Assembly (NCBI RefSeq): GCF_014077095.1
Contig: NZ_JACGVG010000015.1
Coordinates: 1 to 64,000 of the forward strand
DNA: 64,000 nt
Origin: Colwellia sp. MB02u-6
GTDB taxonomy: Bacteria > Pseudomonadota > Gammaproteobacteria > Enterobacterales > Alteromonadaceae
Reading direction: 5' to 3'
Shown one piece after another: positions 17,073 to 27,368 of this stretch. The position numbers and the translations under genes are program-made. The notes under the pieces were generated by a model, which had not been told where the DNA came from, did not search any database, and saw nothing but the letters and a program-made list of their open reading frames with translations. The stretch's first letter is position 1; each line of letters starts with the position of its first letter.

Positions 17073-20000
17073 TTATTGAATATTATGTTGAGATTTCACC
17101 CAAACGTTTAGGAGTAATAAAAGCTGTTCATGGTCAATAGGTTTAGACATATAGTCATTTGCTCCCGCATCAAGACACATTTGTTTATCTTCTGCTTGAG
17201 CTTTAGCCGTAAGCGCGATTATTGGAATATTATTTATTTTATTATCTTTTCTAATTTCTCTCATCGCTTCATAACCATCCATTACTGGCATCATTATATC
17301 CATAAGAATAATATCAAATTTATTTTTAGTATTTTTAAGCAGTACTAACGCCTCTCGACCATTTTGAGCTGAAGTTATATCTAATCCCTTACCTTCGAGC
17401 ACAGAAGAAAGGGCATATAAGTTTCTAATGTCGTCATCTACCATCAATATTTTCTTACCTTCTAGCCCTATATCAGTATCCATTGCCTGGGTAAGGAGTT
17501 GCTGATTATCCTTATTTAAAGTGCTTTTTGCACGATGCAAGAATAAGGATACTTCTTCTATCAGCCTTGCATTTGAAGAGGCTGTTTTTATGACAACTGT
17601 ATCGCTCTGTTCTCTAATTTTAATCAGCTCAGTACTCGTTAAATCTCTTGGTGCATAAATAATAATAGGTAAATTTATATTTTTTCCTGAGATTAAATCT
17701 AAAAGTTTAAAACAATTCATATCAGCCAGATTAATATCCACAATTACACAGCTGTATTTATTACTTATTAATTCTTTTAATCCATTCTTCGGCGTACCAA
17801 CGGTTTTGACAGAAATATTTTTGTCCGTTAAAAGTGCCTCTAAGTATTCAGATTGTAATTGATCGTCTTCGATTATTAGGATGTGTTTTTCTTTGTCTTG
17901 ACTAAATTCTACCAAATTAATGAGCAGTTTATTAAGTTCATTTATTTGAATAGGCTTTTTAATAAAATCAATAGCTCCTAATTTCTTAGCTATTGTAAGT
18001 GGCTCAGTACAAGATAAAATTTTAATAGGGATATGTCGTATATTTATATCCGATTTCAAAATCCTGAGTACTTCCATACCGTTTAAAATGGGCAACATAA
18101 TATCAAGTATAATGGCAGTAGGCATATATTCCCTAACCATGAATATAGCTGCGTTTCCATCCGAAACGACTATCGCTTTATACCCTAGCTTATGGATTTC
18201 TTCTACAACGATATTGACAAATTTTTTGTCATCATCAATAACTAAAATAACGTTATCGTGATTTTTTATTTTTTCTCTATCATCAAATATTAACGTTTGT
18301 TCTTCTATTTTCAGGATATTCGACACTTTATTTTCATATGCAACATGTTCTATTAGCCGGTCATCAATTAAATTAGTATCAATTTTAATTGGAAGAAATA
18401 TAGAAAAAGACGACCCTTTGTTCACAATTGACTTCACAACAATTCGACCACCTAACAGAGCCGTTAACTCTTTCGAGATACTAAGGCCTAATCCTGTACC
18501 ACCATATTGTCTACTTGTACCTCCATCTGCTTGTTTAAAGGCTTCAAAAACAAGACCTATATTTTTTTCTTCAATACCGATGCCATTATCAACGACTGAA
18601 ATAACAATAGGTCTAAGTTCTTTATCTTTCTCTGCATTAGTTGTGACCTCAATTGAAATGCTGCCTTTATTACCAGTGAACTTAATAGCATTGGAGAGGA
18701 AGTTTCTAAGGACCTGAGTTAATTTAATTTTATCACTTGAAAAAGCTCTTAGAGCAGAAGCATCTATGGTTGATTCTAGTTGGATATTTTTAGCTTCTGC
18801 TTGAGGCATAAAAAGTTCTTTAAGCTCGTATAATAAAGAACTTACGTTTACCTCTTCAATATTAAGCGTCATAAGATTAGCTTCTATCTTAGATAAATCT
18901 AAAATATCATTGATCAAACTCAACAGGCTGCTACCTGCATCGTATATGGTTGACGCTTGTTTGTTTAATTTGCTTGGTTCGATGTCTTTGACTTTAGAGA
19001 GTGAACTTGAAAGCAGTAACATTGAGTTGAGTGGTGTTCTGAGTTCATGTGACATATTTGCTAAAAACTCAGATTTATAACGGTTGGCATCTTCTAAATC
19101 CTTAGCTCTTTGGTTCACTTCAACTTGTGCTAACTCTAAGTCACTATTTTTTACTTCCAGTTCGTAACGCTGCAAGTCCATAGATTGACGTTGCTCTTCT
19201 AGCTCATTATTTTGTGACTTCAGTTTAAGTGATTGTTCCTCTAACTCTACTGATTGGGTTTGAGATTGAACTAGAAGATTACTGGTGGCGCTTGCTTGTA
19301 TAGAAACATAAAGCGAGCCAGCGAGTGTAATTAGGGCCGAATCAATATATTCAAGTATTATTGCGTTGAATTTTTCATATGAAGCGACTTCAACTACACC
19401 AATAAGCTCTTCTTTAAAAACAAGAGGATAGGTATAAACGTTTAATGCTTTAGCTTTAGTTGTTCCACTTTGAATAGTAGATACATCTGGAACATTCGTT
19501 AATAGAATAGGTTTTTTTTCATAAGCGACTTGGCCTACAACTCCTTCTCCTAATTTAAAAACATTGGCAACATCATCTCTTTTTACGTAAGCATAAGAGC
19601 CTTTAAGATTTAAAATTTCATTTTCTTTATCATAAATGTAGAGTGCTCCTATGCCAGCATTGACATAACGCGATACTTCTTTAATTGAAGTTTCAATTTG
19701 ATCGACCAATTTATCATTGTCTAACACTCGAGTGTTGAGTAGCGATACGCCATCTTTAACCCAGTTTTGGTTTTTATTTTCCTCGTCAGCTGCATAAAGC
19801 ACATTAATCATTCTGTTGATATTATTTTTCAACTCAAGAAATTCTCCCTTTGTGTCAATATCGATTAAACGAGTGAGATCTCCTGTGGCAACCGCGGTTA
19901 CCACCTCGGTTATGTTTCTTACCTGAACAGTAAGATTATCAGCCATACCATTCACGTTATTAGTTAATTTAAGCCAGGTACCCGACACACCTTCAACTTT

Positions 20001-22865
20001 CGCTTGTCCACCAAGAATACCATCTGTACCTACGTCTTTAGCAACACGGGTTACCTCTGAAGAAAAAGCATTCAGCTGTGCAACCATCTTATTAATGGTC
20101 CCTTTAAGCTCAAGGATCTCTCCCTTGGCTTCCACAGTGATCATTGTTGTTAAATCACCGTTAGCAACGGCCGTAGTCACCTCCGCTATGTTTCTTACCT
20201 GAGCAGTCAGGTTATCCGCCATACCGTTAACATTATTAGTCAAGTCAAGCCAAGCACCAGAGGCTCCCTCAACTTTCGCTTGTCCGCCAAGAATACCCTC
20301 TGTACCCACGTCTTTAGCAACACGGGTTACCTCTGAAGAAAAAGCGTTAAGCTGTGCAACCATCTTATTAATGGTTCCTTTTAGTTCGAGGATCTCCCCC
20401 TTAGCTTCAACAGTGATCATTTTTGTCAAATCACCGTTAGCAACAGCTGTAGTCACTTCAGCTATGTTTCTTACCTGAGCGGTCAGGTTATCCGCCATAC
20501 CATTAACATTATTAGTTAAATCAAGCCAAGCACCAGAGGCCCCTTCAACTTTTGCCTGCCCACCTAGAACACCATCATTACCCACTTCCTTGGCAACACG
20601 CGTTACTTCTGAAGAAAAAGCATTAAGCTGCTCAACCATGGTATTGATAGTACCTTTAAGTTCAAGGATCTCTCCTTTGGCTTCAACAGTGATTTTTTTC
20701 GTTAAATCTCCATTAGCAACAGCTGTAGTCACTTCAGCTATGTTTCTTACCTGAGCAGTCAGGTTATCCGCCATACCATTAACATTATTAGTTAAATCAA
20801 GCCAAGCACCAGAGGCTCCTTCAACTTTCGCTAGCCCACCTAGCACACCCTCAGTGCCGACGTCTTTGGCAACACGGGTTACCTCTGAAGAAAAAGCATT
20901 AAGCTGTGCAACCATCTTATTAATGGTACCTTTAAGTTCAAGGATCTCTCCCTTGGCTTCCACAGTGATCATTGTTGTTAAATCACCGTTAGCAACGGCC
21001 GTAGTCACCTCTGCAATGTTTCTTACCTGAGCAGTTAGGTTATCCGCCATACCGTTAACATTATTAGTTAAGTCAAGCCAAGCACCAGAAGCTCCTTCAA
21101 CTTTCGCCTGCCCACCTAGCACGCCCTCAGTGCCAACATCCTTAGCAACACGAGTTACCTCTGAAGAAAAAGCATTAAGTTGTTCAACCATGGTATTGAT
21201 AGTACCTTTGAGTTCAAGGATCTCACCTTCGGCTTCAACAGTGATCTTTTTTGTTAAATCACCATTTGCAACGGCCGTTGTTACCTCAGCAATGTTCCTG
21301 ACTTGAGCAGTAAGGTTATCCGCCATACCGTTAACATTATTGGTTAAATCAAGCCATGTTCCCGCTACACCTTCCACTTTCGCTTGTCCACCCAGAATAC
21401 CGTCTGTTCCAACATCCTTAGCAACACGGGTCACCTCAGAAGAAAAAGCGTTAAGCTGTGCAACCATCTTATTAATGGTTCCTTTTAATTCGAGGATTTC
21501 TCCCTTCGCTTCAACGGTGATCATTTTTGTCAAATCACCGTTAGCAACAGCTGTAGTTACTTCAGCTATGTTTCTTACCTGAGCGGTAAGGTTATCCGCC
21601 ATACCATTAACATTATTAGTTAAATCAAGCCAAGCACCAGAAGCCCCTTCAACTTTCGCCTGCCCACCTAGAACACCTTCAGTGCCGACGTCTTTAGCAA
21701 CACGAGTTACCTCTGAGGAAAAAGCATTAAGCTGTTCAACCATGGTATTGATAGTGCCTTTAAGTTTAAGAATTTCTCCTTTGGCTTCAACAGTGATCTT
21801 TTTCGTTAAATCTCCATTTGCAACGGCCGTTGTTACCTCCGCAATATTCCTCACCTGGGCGGTCAGGTTATCTGCCATACCGTTAACATTATTTGTTAAT
21901 TCTAACCAGGTACCTGAAACACCTTCAACTTTCGCTTGACCACCAAGCACACCTTCATTACCCACTTCCTTAGCAACACGAGTTACCTCTGAACAAAAAG
22001 CATTAAGCTGTTCAACCATAGTGTTGATAGTACCCTTAAGTTCAAGCATCTCACCTTTGGCTTCAACAGTGATTTTTTTTGTTAAATTACCCTTAGCAAC
22101 AGCCGTTGTCACCTCTGTAATGTTTCTCACCTGAGCGGTCAGGTTATCAGCCATACCATTAACATTATTAGTTAACTCTAGCCAGGTACCCGAAACCCCC
22201 TCAACTTTTGCTTGCCCACCAAGTACCCCTTCTGTTCCAACATCTCTAGCAACACGGGTTACTTCTGAAGCGAAGGTTGCAAGTTGATCTACCATAGTGT
22301 TAATCGTTGTTGCAATGTTCAAAAAGTCGCCACTAATTTCATAATTATCTATTTTAGTACGCATTTTTGTATTTAACTTGCCAATGGCAACGCTATTAAT
22401 AACTGTGGCAATTTCTTCAATTGGAGTAGATAAGGACTCGAGTATTAAATTTACATTAGCAATAATGTCAAACCACTTTCCGCAGACTTCATCAACATCG
22501 AGCCTTGAATCAATTTTGCCCTTTTCTGTAATAGAGTGCTGAACTCTTAGGATATGGCGTGAGATTCTATCGTGATGCTTAACCAATAAATTATATTTTT
22601 CATAGAATGTTTTAAAGTCATTATCTTTAATGGCAGTTTCATCAATTTTTTCGTAACTACCGTCTTCTAAAGAAGTCATTATTTTAATGTTAGTATTTAT
22701 ATGGGATTTTGTGTTGGCTGTTATATCTTTTAAAATGCTTGTTATTTTGTTGTACTTTTCATCTTGAAAAGGTTCAAAACGCTTTTTATCAAAATCTACT
22801 CGGTTCTCAGCAAAACTACTAAGTACATTGACTAACTCATTATAATAATCATTATCTATCCACAT
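17073..22865 (-). CDS. Giant soluble poly-HAMP hybrid histidine kinase with three receivers
   Basis: A 1930-residue protein without transmembrane segments, organised like fungal Nik1-type (group III) kinases. Residues 1-140 are a unique helical region. A divergent HAMP-like unit is followed by nine near-identical 92-residue repeats (about 225-1020), each with [11 protein letters not shown] and [12 protein letters not shown]. Then come a GAF-like domain (about 1045-1200), a coiled coil, HisKA with His1273 in [11 protein letters not shown], HATPase_c (about 1385-1505) and three receivers (about 1536-1645, 1660-1775, 1802-1925). Receivers 1 and 3 have full acceptor motifs (LDIMLP, MDIMMP); receiver 2 has VDINLA. 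Poly-HAMP kinases are linked to osmotic or redox sensing in other organisms; the signal here is unknown. AAAGAGG precedes the ATG. Confidence 0.92.
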   Translation of the reverse strand: MWIDNDYYNELVNVLSSFAENRVDFDKKRFEPFQDEKYNKITSILKDITANTKSHINTNIKIMTSLEDGSYEKIDETAIKDNDFKTFYEKYNLLVKHHDRISRHILRVQHSITEKGKIDSRLDVDEVCGKWFDIIANVNLILESLSTPIEEIATVINSVAIGKLNTKMRTKIDNYEISGDFLNIATTINTMVDQLATFASEVTRVARDVGTEGVLGGQAKVEGVSGTWLELTNNVNGMADNLTAQVRNITEVTTAVAKGNLTKKITVEAKGEMLELKGTINTMVEQLNAFCSEVTRVAKEVGNEGVLGGQAKVEGVSGTWLELTNNVNGMADNLTAQVRNIAEVTTAVANGDLTKKITVEAKGEILKLKGTINTMVEQLNAFSSEVTRVAKDVGTEGVLGGQAKVEGASGAWLDLTNNVNGMADNLTAQVRNIAEVTTAVANGDLTKMITVEAKGEILELKGTINKMVAQLNAFSSEVTRVAKDVGTDGILGGQAKVEGVAGTWLDLTNNVNGMADNLTAQVRNIAEVTTAVANGDLTKKITVEAEGEILELKGTINTMVEQLNAFSSEVTRVAKDVGTEGVLGGQAKVEGASGAWLDLTNNVNGMADNLTAQVRNIAEVTTAVANGDLTTMITVEAKGEILELKGTINKMVAQLNAFSSEVTRVAKDVGTEGVLGGLAKVEGASGAWLDLTNNVNGMADNLTAQVRNIAEVTTAVANGDLTKKITVEAKGEILELKGTINTMVEQLNAFSSEVTRVAKEVGNDGVLGGQAKVEGASGAWLDLTNNVNGMADNLTAQVRNIAEVTTAVANGDLTKMITVEAKGEILELKGTINKMVAQLNAFSSEVTRVAKDVGTEGILGGQAKVEGASGAWLDLTNNVNGMADNLTAQVRNIAEVTTAVANGDLTTMITVEAKGEILELKGTINKMVAQLNAFSSEVTRVAKDVGTDGILGGQAKVEGVSGTWLKLTNNVNGMADNLTVQVRNITEVVTAVATGDLTRLIDIDTKGEFLELKNNINRMINVLYAADEENKNQNWVKDGVSLLNTRVLDNDKLVDQIETSIKEVSRYVNAGIGALYIYDKENEILNLKGSYAYVKRDDVANVFKLGEGVVGQVAYEKKPILLTNVPDVSTIQSGTTKAKALNVYTYPLVFKEELIGVVEVASYEKFNAIILEYIDSALITLAGSLYVSIQASATSNLLVQSQTQSVELEEQSLKLKSQNNELEEQRQSMDLQRYELEVKNSDLELAQVEVNQRAKDLEDANRYKSEFLANMSHELRTPLNSMLLLSSSLSKVKDIEPSKLNKQASTIYDAGSSLLSLINDILDLSKIEANLMTLNIEEVNVSSLLYELKELFMPQAEAKNIQLESTIDASALRAFSSDKIKLTQVLRNFLSNAIKFTGNKGSISIEVTTNAEKDKELRPIVISVVDNGIGIEEKNIGLVFEAFKQADGGTSRQYGGTGLGLSISKELTALLGGRIVVKSIVNKGSSFSIFLPIKIDTNLIDDRLIEHVAYENKVSNILKIEEQTLIFDDREKIKNHDNVILVIDDDKKFVNIVVEEIHKLGYKAIVVSDGNAAIFMVREYMPTAIILDIMLPILNGMEVLRILKSDINIRHIPIKILSCTEPLTIAKKLGAIDFIKKPIQINELNKLLINLVEFSQDKEKHILIIEDDQLQSEYLEALLTDKNISVKTVGTPKNGLKELISNKYSCVIVDINLADMNCFKLLDLISGKNINLPIIIYAPRDLTSTELIKIREQSDTVVIKTASSNARLIEEVSLFLHRAKSTLNKDNQQLLTQAMDTDIGLEGKKILMVDDDIRNLYALSSVLEGKGLDITSAQNGREALVLLKNTKNKFDIILMDIMMPVMDGYEAMREIRKDNKINNIPIIALTAKAQAEDKQMCLDAGANDYMSKPIDHEQLLLLLNVWVKSQHNIQ
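19800..22193 (-). repeat. Nine tandem 276-bp repeats encoding HAMP units
   Basis: The DNA of the giant kinase contains nine in-frame copies of a 276-bp unit (92 codons); for example the GCCATACC landmark recurs at 19942, 20218 and 20494. Copies are highly similar at nucleotide level. Copies 1 and 9 are the most divergent. Internal copies mostly alternate between a KK/TMVEQ form and a KM or TM/KMVAQ form, suggesting growth by duplication of two-copy blocks. The array is likely unstable by recombination. Confidence 0.9.
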
Positions 22866-23416
22866 TTTATAACCTCTTTACAACACTGGCATATCAGTTT
22901 TATAACAGGAAACAGATTCATAACATTGTTGTCATATTAAATTTCATATTAGTCATAAACGCTCATTATATTCTTATTAGAGCTAACTAATTTCATCAAG
23001 ATTTATAATTCGTTCCGTCTAAATCACTGAGTCCTTGATATAATTTACTACTATGTCACGTAGCAAAAATTTATGTTTGTAAATAATCCCAAAGTACTTT
23101 ATATACTAAATCCTGTCTCAAATGTACTTTCAGATGCACAAATTTAGCCTAACTATTAATTTAATCCAGTTCATTTATTTGGTTTGACTATTATTCTAAA
23201 CTTTTTGTGATGAGAATTTCTTTATCAGCCTAAACTAAATTATTGGCTCACTTTTTTTAGATTTTCTTCATGTTTTTTTGAATAACGTTATTAAGTAAGC
23301 ATAAATCATTCAAGATTATTTTACTTCTATCATCTGAATTAAAAATAAAATACGCAATATTGAGCTTGTTCTTAAAAATTTTGTTGGATCCAAGTAAAAT
23401 CGACGGTGCCCCTGAT

Positions 23417-23477
23417 GTATTCTAATTTTGAACCTTTCAGCTTCAGACTAATATGATGAGTCTGAATTAGATAATAC
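23417..23477. repeat. Imperfect long inverted repeat
   Basis: The inner arms TTCAGACT (23442-23449) and AGTCTGAA (23459-23466) are perfect around a 9-nt loop. Outer arms GTATTCTAATT and AATTAGATAATAC extend the symmetry with an asymmetric internal loop. It could be an RNA or DNA hairpin element; no terminator T-run is present. Confidence 0.5.
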
Positions 23478-23517
23478 CCGATAATTTTTACATAATATTT
23501 GTAAAATTTAAATTCAA

Positions 23518-23545
23518 TTCTGAATTTTCGGTTTATTCCGGTTTT
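23518..23545. promoter_or_regulatory. Second copy of the TTCTGAATTTTC operator-like motif
   Basis: TTCTGAATTTTCGG (23518-23531) matches the motif next to the HTH-receiver gene (13717-13730) at 13 of 14 positions. It continues with approximate 9-bp repeats (ATTTTCGGT, TTATTCCGG, TTTTTCTGA). It lies about 650 bp upstream of the giant kinase gene. A shared regulator for both ends of the signalling cluster is inferred. Confidence 0.35.
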
Positions 23546-23690
23546 TCTGAATATAGATCAGGTAAATATTATAGTCAACTCATTGATGTAAATAACAAGA
23601 CGTATTCTATTTTTAAAAAAGGCTGTTTAAAACATCAGGAATGGGAATGCATCGTAAACTACTAATTACTGGTATTAATAAGTACACAAT

Positions 23691-23748
23691 ACTTGGTGTG
23701 TTGAATCACTTGGTGTGTTGAATCACTTGGTGTGTTGAATCACTTGGT
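23691..23748. repeat. 17-bp tandem repeat, 3.4 copies
   Basis: ACTTGGTGTGTTGAATC repeats perfectly three times, plus a 7-bp partial copy. It abuts the 3' end of the IS3-family remnant. Being identical copies, it is probably a recent slippage product. Confidence 0.92.
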
Positions 23749-23749
23749 C

Positions 23750-24003
23750 TATCTAATTTACGCTTTTGATAACTATAATAGTTATTGCTTTTTACACCCA
23801 ATATTCGGCACATAATTACCACAGGCCAGATCTTCTTATGATGGGTAATAAACGAATATTTTACTTCGTTTCATTTGCAAAGAAGACCGTCGCTTTTTTT
23901 AATATCTCACGCTCGATCTCTAAGGGCTTTACTTGGGCTTTTAATTTACGTATTTCTTTTCCTTGTATAGGGTTACGAGCCACTCAAGCTGGCGCGTCTA
24001 TAA
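23750..24003 (-). pseudogene. IS3-family transposase remnant (OrfA end and OrfB start)
   Basis: The minus strand reads KEIRKLKAQVKPLEIERE then ILKKATVFFA, the leucine-zipper end of IS3-family OrfA. It continues in the same frame into IWPVVIMCRILGVKSNNYY, the start of OrfB. The reading contains a stop upstream (near 23985) and ends in the 17-bp tandem repeats; the rest of the transposase and both terminal repeats are missing. Clearly a dead fragment. Confidence 0.8.
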
Positions 24004-24014
24004 TAAGTAACGTC

Positions 24015-24373
24015 TTATAAGGGCGTTTCTTTATGAATCATACTACCTTTTACTTCGCCTTTTAAGTAGTTAATACGCCCCTCCCAACGACTAGTTACCT
24101 CTTAGGCACCCTCCATAGATCACTTTTAATTACATGTTTCAATAAGCGCCTTGATATTCCATGTTCTTTGTATTTTCGTCCCCCTATTGAAGAGCCTAAC
24201 CCTATATAAACAATCTCTTGATGTTCATTGATTAGAGCGTAAACACCACCAAGATCATGATAAGGCACAGCTCAATTGTATTTCCAAAGAGGCGAAGTCG
24301 TTTCGTCAGGACACCACCAATGCCTCTTAAAAAATTCTTCCGTATGGAATAATAGTTCTGATAAATGTGCCAT
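24015..24373 (-). pseudogene. Broken GIY-YIG nuclease-like gene
   Basis: From ATG at 24373 the frame reads MAHLSELLFHTEEFF, a TGA at 24272-24274, then continues in the same frame with LGGVYALINEHQEIVYIGLG and ends at TAA 24095-24097. GVY...YIG spaced by about ten residues and a downstream Arg/His are the GIY-YIG endonuclease signature. After a frameshift near 24098 the reading continues as WEGRINYLKGEVKGSMIHKE to a TAA at 24015-24017. So one nonsense and one frame mutation disrupt a gene of about 119 codons. Its ATG lies 15 bp after the end of a probable attC site, the usual spacing for an integron cassette gene. Confidence 0.68.
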
Positions 24374-24387
24374 AGATTCCCTGAAAA

Positions 24388-24484
24388 CATAACGCTTTGG
24401 TAAGCGGCATAAAATGGTTGGCTATACTTGCGAAGAATGAGCACGGCCAACTTGTTTTATGTCCGTTTGAGCAACTTGTTATGC
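24388..24484 (-). repeat. Probable integron attC recombination site
   Basis: On the minus strand a 97-bp imperfect palindrome starts with GCATAAC and ends with GTTATG. Inner arms are CGGACATAAAACAAGTTGGC and GCCAACCATTTTATGCCG, complementary apart from extra bases on one arm, the layout of attC L and R boxes with extrahelical bases. It directly follows the DUF2846 stop frame (TAG 24484-24486) and is followed after 15 bp by the GIY-YIG ATG, exactly where an attC should lie between two cassettes. No integrase is in the window. Confidence 0.65.
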
Positions 24485-24942
24485 TATTGGCTACACGTAC
24501 CTTTTATAGCCATGTCTAATTTCGATATTTCTTTTTTCCCTTTCTTTTCATCGACTAGTTCCACACCAGCACCACCAACAAAAACACCCATTTTGATATA
24601 TTGGCTTACGAAATAATTTTTACCTTTTTCCGTTTGCACAATTAGATCGTTTGGTGAGAATTCTGATTATGTTGAAACCTTGTGCTCACTATCAGCATTT
24701 ATTTCTTCATAAAAAAACATATTCGGGGCTGTTTCGCCAATACATTTTCCGTCCAACCAGACATCTTTTTTCAATACTCCACCAAAACTTCCTGATCTAT
24801 AAACATATAAACCAGCCATACCTTCAGATGGCGAGTTAAACTGTTTTGCTTGTTCACTCTTTTCTTTTGACTCCATTGGCACACTAGTACACCCGCCCAT
24901 TAGTGACGCAGTGACTAAAACAGCAGCTAAAATTTTATTCAT
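24484..24942 (-). pseudogene. DUF2846-type lipoprotein gene with premature stop
   Basis: The N-terminus MNKILAAVLVTASLMGGC is a lipoprotein signal with lipobox LMGGC, followed by GMAGLYVYRSGSFGG, VWLDGKCIGETAPNMFFY, characteristic of DUF2846 proteins. A TAA at 24667-24669 stops the frame after 91 residues. The same frame then continues as SEFSPNDLIVQTEKGKNYF and further to a TAG at 24484, giving about 152 residues, the normal family length. One base change (for example GAA to TAA) explains it. The gene ends at the attC site, so it looks like an integron cassette gene. A GTTATGC at 24996-25002, 54 bp before its ATG, could be the other cassette boundary. Confidence 0.75.
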
Positions 24943-25002
24943 TTTATTTCCTTTTTGTAATTATGAGCTTCAAATGCTCGGTTAAATTTAAATAGCATAA
25001 CA

Positions 25003-25571
25003 GCTTATTATGGAGACTTCTCAGCAATGTTCATCCCATAATCTTTAATTAATCCTTATTAATATCCCATAATTTCAAGGCTTTAGAAAAGATAAATGTT
25101 TTATTTTTATCATAACTGGGATATTACTGAGAAGTCTCAGTAATATGCATAAATTATTTATTAGAAAATATACGGCAAATAATTTGTGACTTATGTCTTC
25201 AATGCGCACAAAGGTAACATTAGCATTTTTATGACGAACGACCACTTTTTGGCTTTTCCGACTGTCAGTCTTGATCAAAACCTATAAAGCCAAGGTGGTA
25301 GTTTAAGTTTGAGCTAATACCCATAAATGTCCGCTACGACGACCAGTCACCAACATCCACTTGCCTTGTGTTCATTTATGTCGCCATTAATGCTATCTTC
25401 ACCGAATGCACAACCCTCAAAAAATCTATATTGACGAATAAACAATCAATATCATCAATGTAAAGTCTATTAGATTTCGGGGTGTTAAATTTTTTCTCTA
25501 GGCTGTTTATAACCCCCTGTACTTAAAAATATGCTGACTTAATATGATCTAGTTTTATCAAGGAACTTAAT
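25003..25571. other. Intergenic stretch upstream of recQ
   Basis: Contains the inverted-repeat element at 25014-25139. The remaining 430 bp include short frames on both strands with no recognisable protein and no clear codon pattern. A ribosome-binding site for recQ (AAGGAAC) is at the end. Confidence 0.55.
25014..25139. repeat. 126-bp MITE-like element with terminal inverted repeats
   Basis: GAGACTTCTCAG (25014-25025) and its exact complement CTGAGAAGTCTC (25128-25139) bound a short AT-rich segment. The similarity extends inwards (CAATGTTCATCCC against the complement TAATATCCC). It is too short to code. No clear target duplication is seen, so an ordinary hairpin cannot be excluded. It lies 11 bp from the putative cassette boundary. 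Confidence 0.5.
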
Positions 25572-27368
25572 TTGGATATCAATACGGCAAAATCAGTTTT
25601 ACAAAACACCTTTGGTTACGCTGACTTTCGCCATCAACAAGCAAATATCATTAGTGAATTAATCAGTGGCACCGATGTTTTCACCCTGATGCCAACGGGT
25701 GGCGGTAAATCATTATGTTATCAAATACCGGCGATAGTTTTAGATGGTGTTGGTATCGTTGTATCGCCACTGATCGCTTTAATGAAAGATCAAGTCGATG
25801 CCTTAAAGCTGCAAGGGGTGAAAGCTGAATTCTTAAATTCATCACAAGATTATGAAGAACAAAGGCGTGTAGAGCAGCTAATAATGTCAGGTAACATCGA
25901 CTTGTTATATGTTGCGCCTGAAAGATTATTAGGTGATTATTTTCTTAGCCTTATTGATAAAGTCACTATTGCATTATTTGCCTTTGACGAGGCTCATTGT
26001 GTTTCGCAATGGGGCCATGATTTTAGACCTGAATATCAAAAACTTTCCATCATAGGTCATAGATACCCAAACACGCCTAAAATTGCCTTAACCGCTACCG
26101 CTGATATGAAAACCCGAGATGAAATCGTTCAGGTTTTAAATTTAACAGGCGCTAAAACTTTTATACACAGTTTCGACCGACCTAATATTCAGTATAGGAT
26201 TAGTGAACAGAAAAATAGCAAAGAAAAGCTGCTGCAGTTTATTAATGCCGAGCATACCAATGATGCGGGTATTGTTTATTGTCTGTCGAGAAAGTCGGTA
26301 GAAACAACCGCCCAGTGGTTATCTGAACAAGGCAAAGTTGCCCTGCCCTATCATGCTGGTTTAGCCAGTTATATTAAAGATAATAACCAACAGCGGTTCC
26401 TTAGAGAAGATGGCATTATTATTGTAGCCACCATTGCCTTTGGTATGGGCATTGACAAGCCCGACGTGCGATTTGTTGCACATTTAAATTTACCTAAAAG
26501 TATCGAGGCCTATTATCAAGAAACTGGACGAGCCGGTCGAGATGGTATGCCAGCTAACACTTGGTTAGCTTATGGTATGCAAGATGTGATTAAACTGAAA
26601 CAAATGGCCAGTCAAAGTGATGGCAATGAACAGTTTAAATATCTCACACAGCGCAAAATAGATGCCTTACTGGGTTATTGTGAAGTTAGCTCATGCCGCA
26701 GACAAGTGCTATTAAATTATTTTGGTGAAACATTAACAGAACCTTGTGGTAATTGTGATAACTGTTTGAATCCTCCTCTGACTTGGGATGGCACAAGTGC
26801 CGCTAGAAAAGCGCTATCTACGGTTTATAGAACAGGCCAAAGGTTTGGCGTTGGCCATCAAATTGATGTACTTACTGGTAAAAAAACACCAAAAATAACC
26901 AGCCTTAACCACGATAAACTCTCAACCTATAATATTGGTAGCGAACTTACTGGAACTGAATGGCAAACGGTATTTAGACAGCTTATTTCAATGGGCTATT
27001 TAGCCGTTGAAATGGATTATGGCGTGTTAAAATTAACCGAAAAAGCACGACCTCTATTAAAAGGTGAATGTACGATACAACTTAAAGTACAAAAGTATAA
27101 AAAATCAAAACAAACTCAACCCTCAAAACCCGCTATTGAGAGTGATTTATCCTCAGAAGAACAAGCTAACTTTGAAAAACTTAGGCAACAAAGAGCCTTA
27201 TGGGCTAAAGAAAAAGGTGTGCCATCATTTGTTATTTTTCATGATGCTACCTTGATGGATATAGCACAAAGAAATCCCAAAAATTCAAATCAACTGTTAG
27301 AGGTTAATGGCATAGGTAAAACAAAGCTTGAGCTTTATGGTGCACAAATTATTGCGCTATTAGACTAG
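25572..27368 (+). CDS. recQ: ATP-dependent DNA helicase RecQ
   Basis: A 598-residue 3'-5' DNA helicase for recombination and fork repair, about the length of E. coli RecQ. Motifs: [14 protein letters not shown] (Walker A, Lys46), [15 protein letters not shown] (DEAH at 139-142), ETGRAGRDG (motif VI), the zinc-binding CEVSSC...CGNCDNC (about 375-400), winged helix, and a C-terminal HRDC domain (about 525-598, ending [16 protein letters not shown]). The start is TTG, supported by AAGGAAC upstream and the conserved beginning of the protein. It stands alone between two IS3 remnants. Confidence 0.95.
   Translation: MDINTAKSVLQNTFGYADFRHQQANIISELISGTDVFTLMPTGGGKSLCYQIPAIVLDGVGIVVSPLIALMKDQVDALKLQGVKAEFLNSSQDYEEQRRVEQLIMSGNIDLLYVAPERLLGDYFLSLIDKVTIALFAFDEAHCVSQWGHDFRPEYQKLSIIGHRYPNTPKIALTATADMKTRDEIVQVLNLTGAKTFIHSFDRPNIQYRISEQKNSKEKLLQFINAEHTNDAGIVYCLSRKSVETTAQWLSEQGKVALPYHAGLASYIKDNNQQRFLREDGIIIVATIAFGMGIDKPDVRFVAHLNLPKSIEAYYQETGRAGRDGMPANTWLAYGMQDVIKLKQMASQSDGNEQFKYLTQRKIDALLGYCEVSSCRRQVLLNYFGETLTEPCGNCDNCLNPPLTWDGTSAARKALSTVYRTGQRFGVGHQIDVLTGKKTPKITSLNHDKLSTYNIGSELTGTEWQTVFRQLISMGYLAVEMDYGVLKLTEKARPLLKGECTIQLKVQKYKKSKQTQPSKPAIESDLSSEEQANFEKLRQQRALWAKEKGVPSFVIFHDATLMDIAQRNPKNSNQLLEVNGIGKTKLELYGAQIIALLD

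Larger units (their letters stand above)
22866..23749. other. Intergenic region upstream of the giant kinase
   Basis: About 880 bp, very AT-rich, without a supportable gene. It should hold the promoter of the kinase unit. It contains a long imperfect inverted repeat (23417-23477), a second copy of the TTCTGAATTTTC motif found upstream of the HTH-receiver gene, and 17-bp tandem repeats at the far end, all listed separately. Confidence 0.6.

Noticed and set aside
19800-22193. Regular 276-bp repeats as a possible CRISPR or phage repeat array
   Set aside because: Repeats are fully coding, in frame and longer than CRISPR units, and encode HAMP modules.
24272-24274. In-frame TGA in the GIY-YIG frame read as selenocysteine
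   Set aside because: The gene also has a frameshift, no SECIS-like structure is evident, and the position is not a catalytic cysteine; nonsense decay is simpler.
25075-25278. 67-codon minus-strand frame upstream of recQ
   Set aside because: It runs through the inverted-repeat element and has no recognisable domain or ribosome-binding site.
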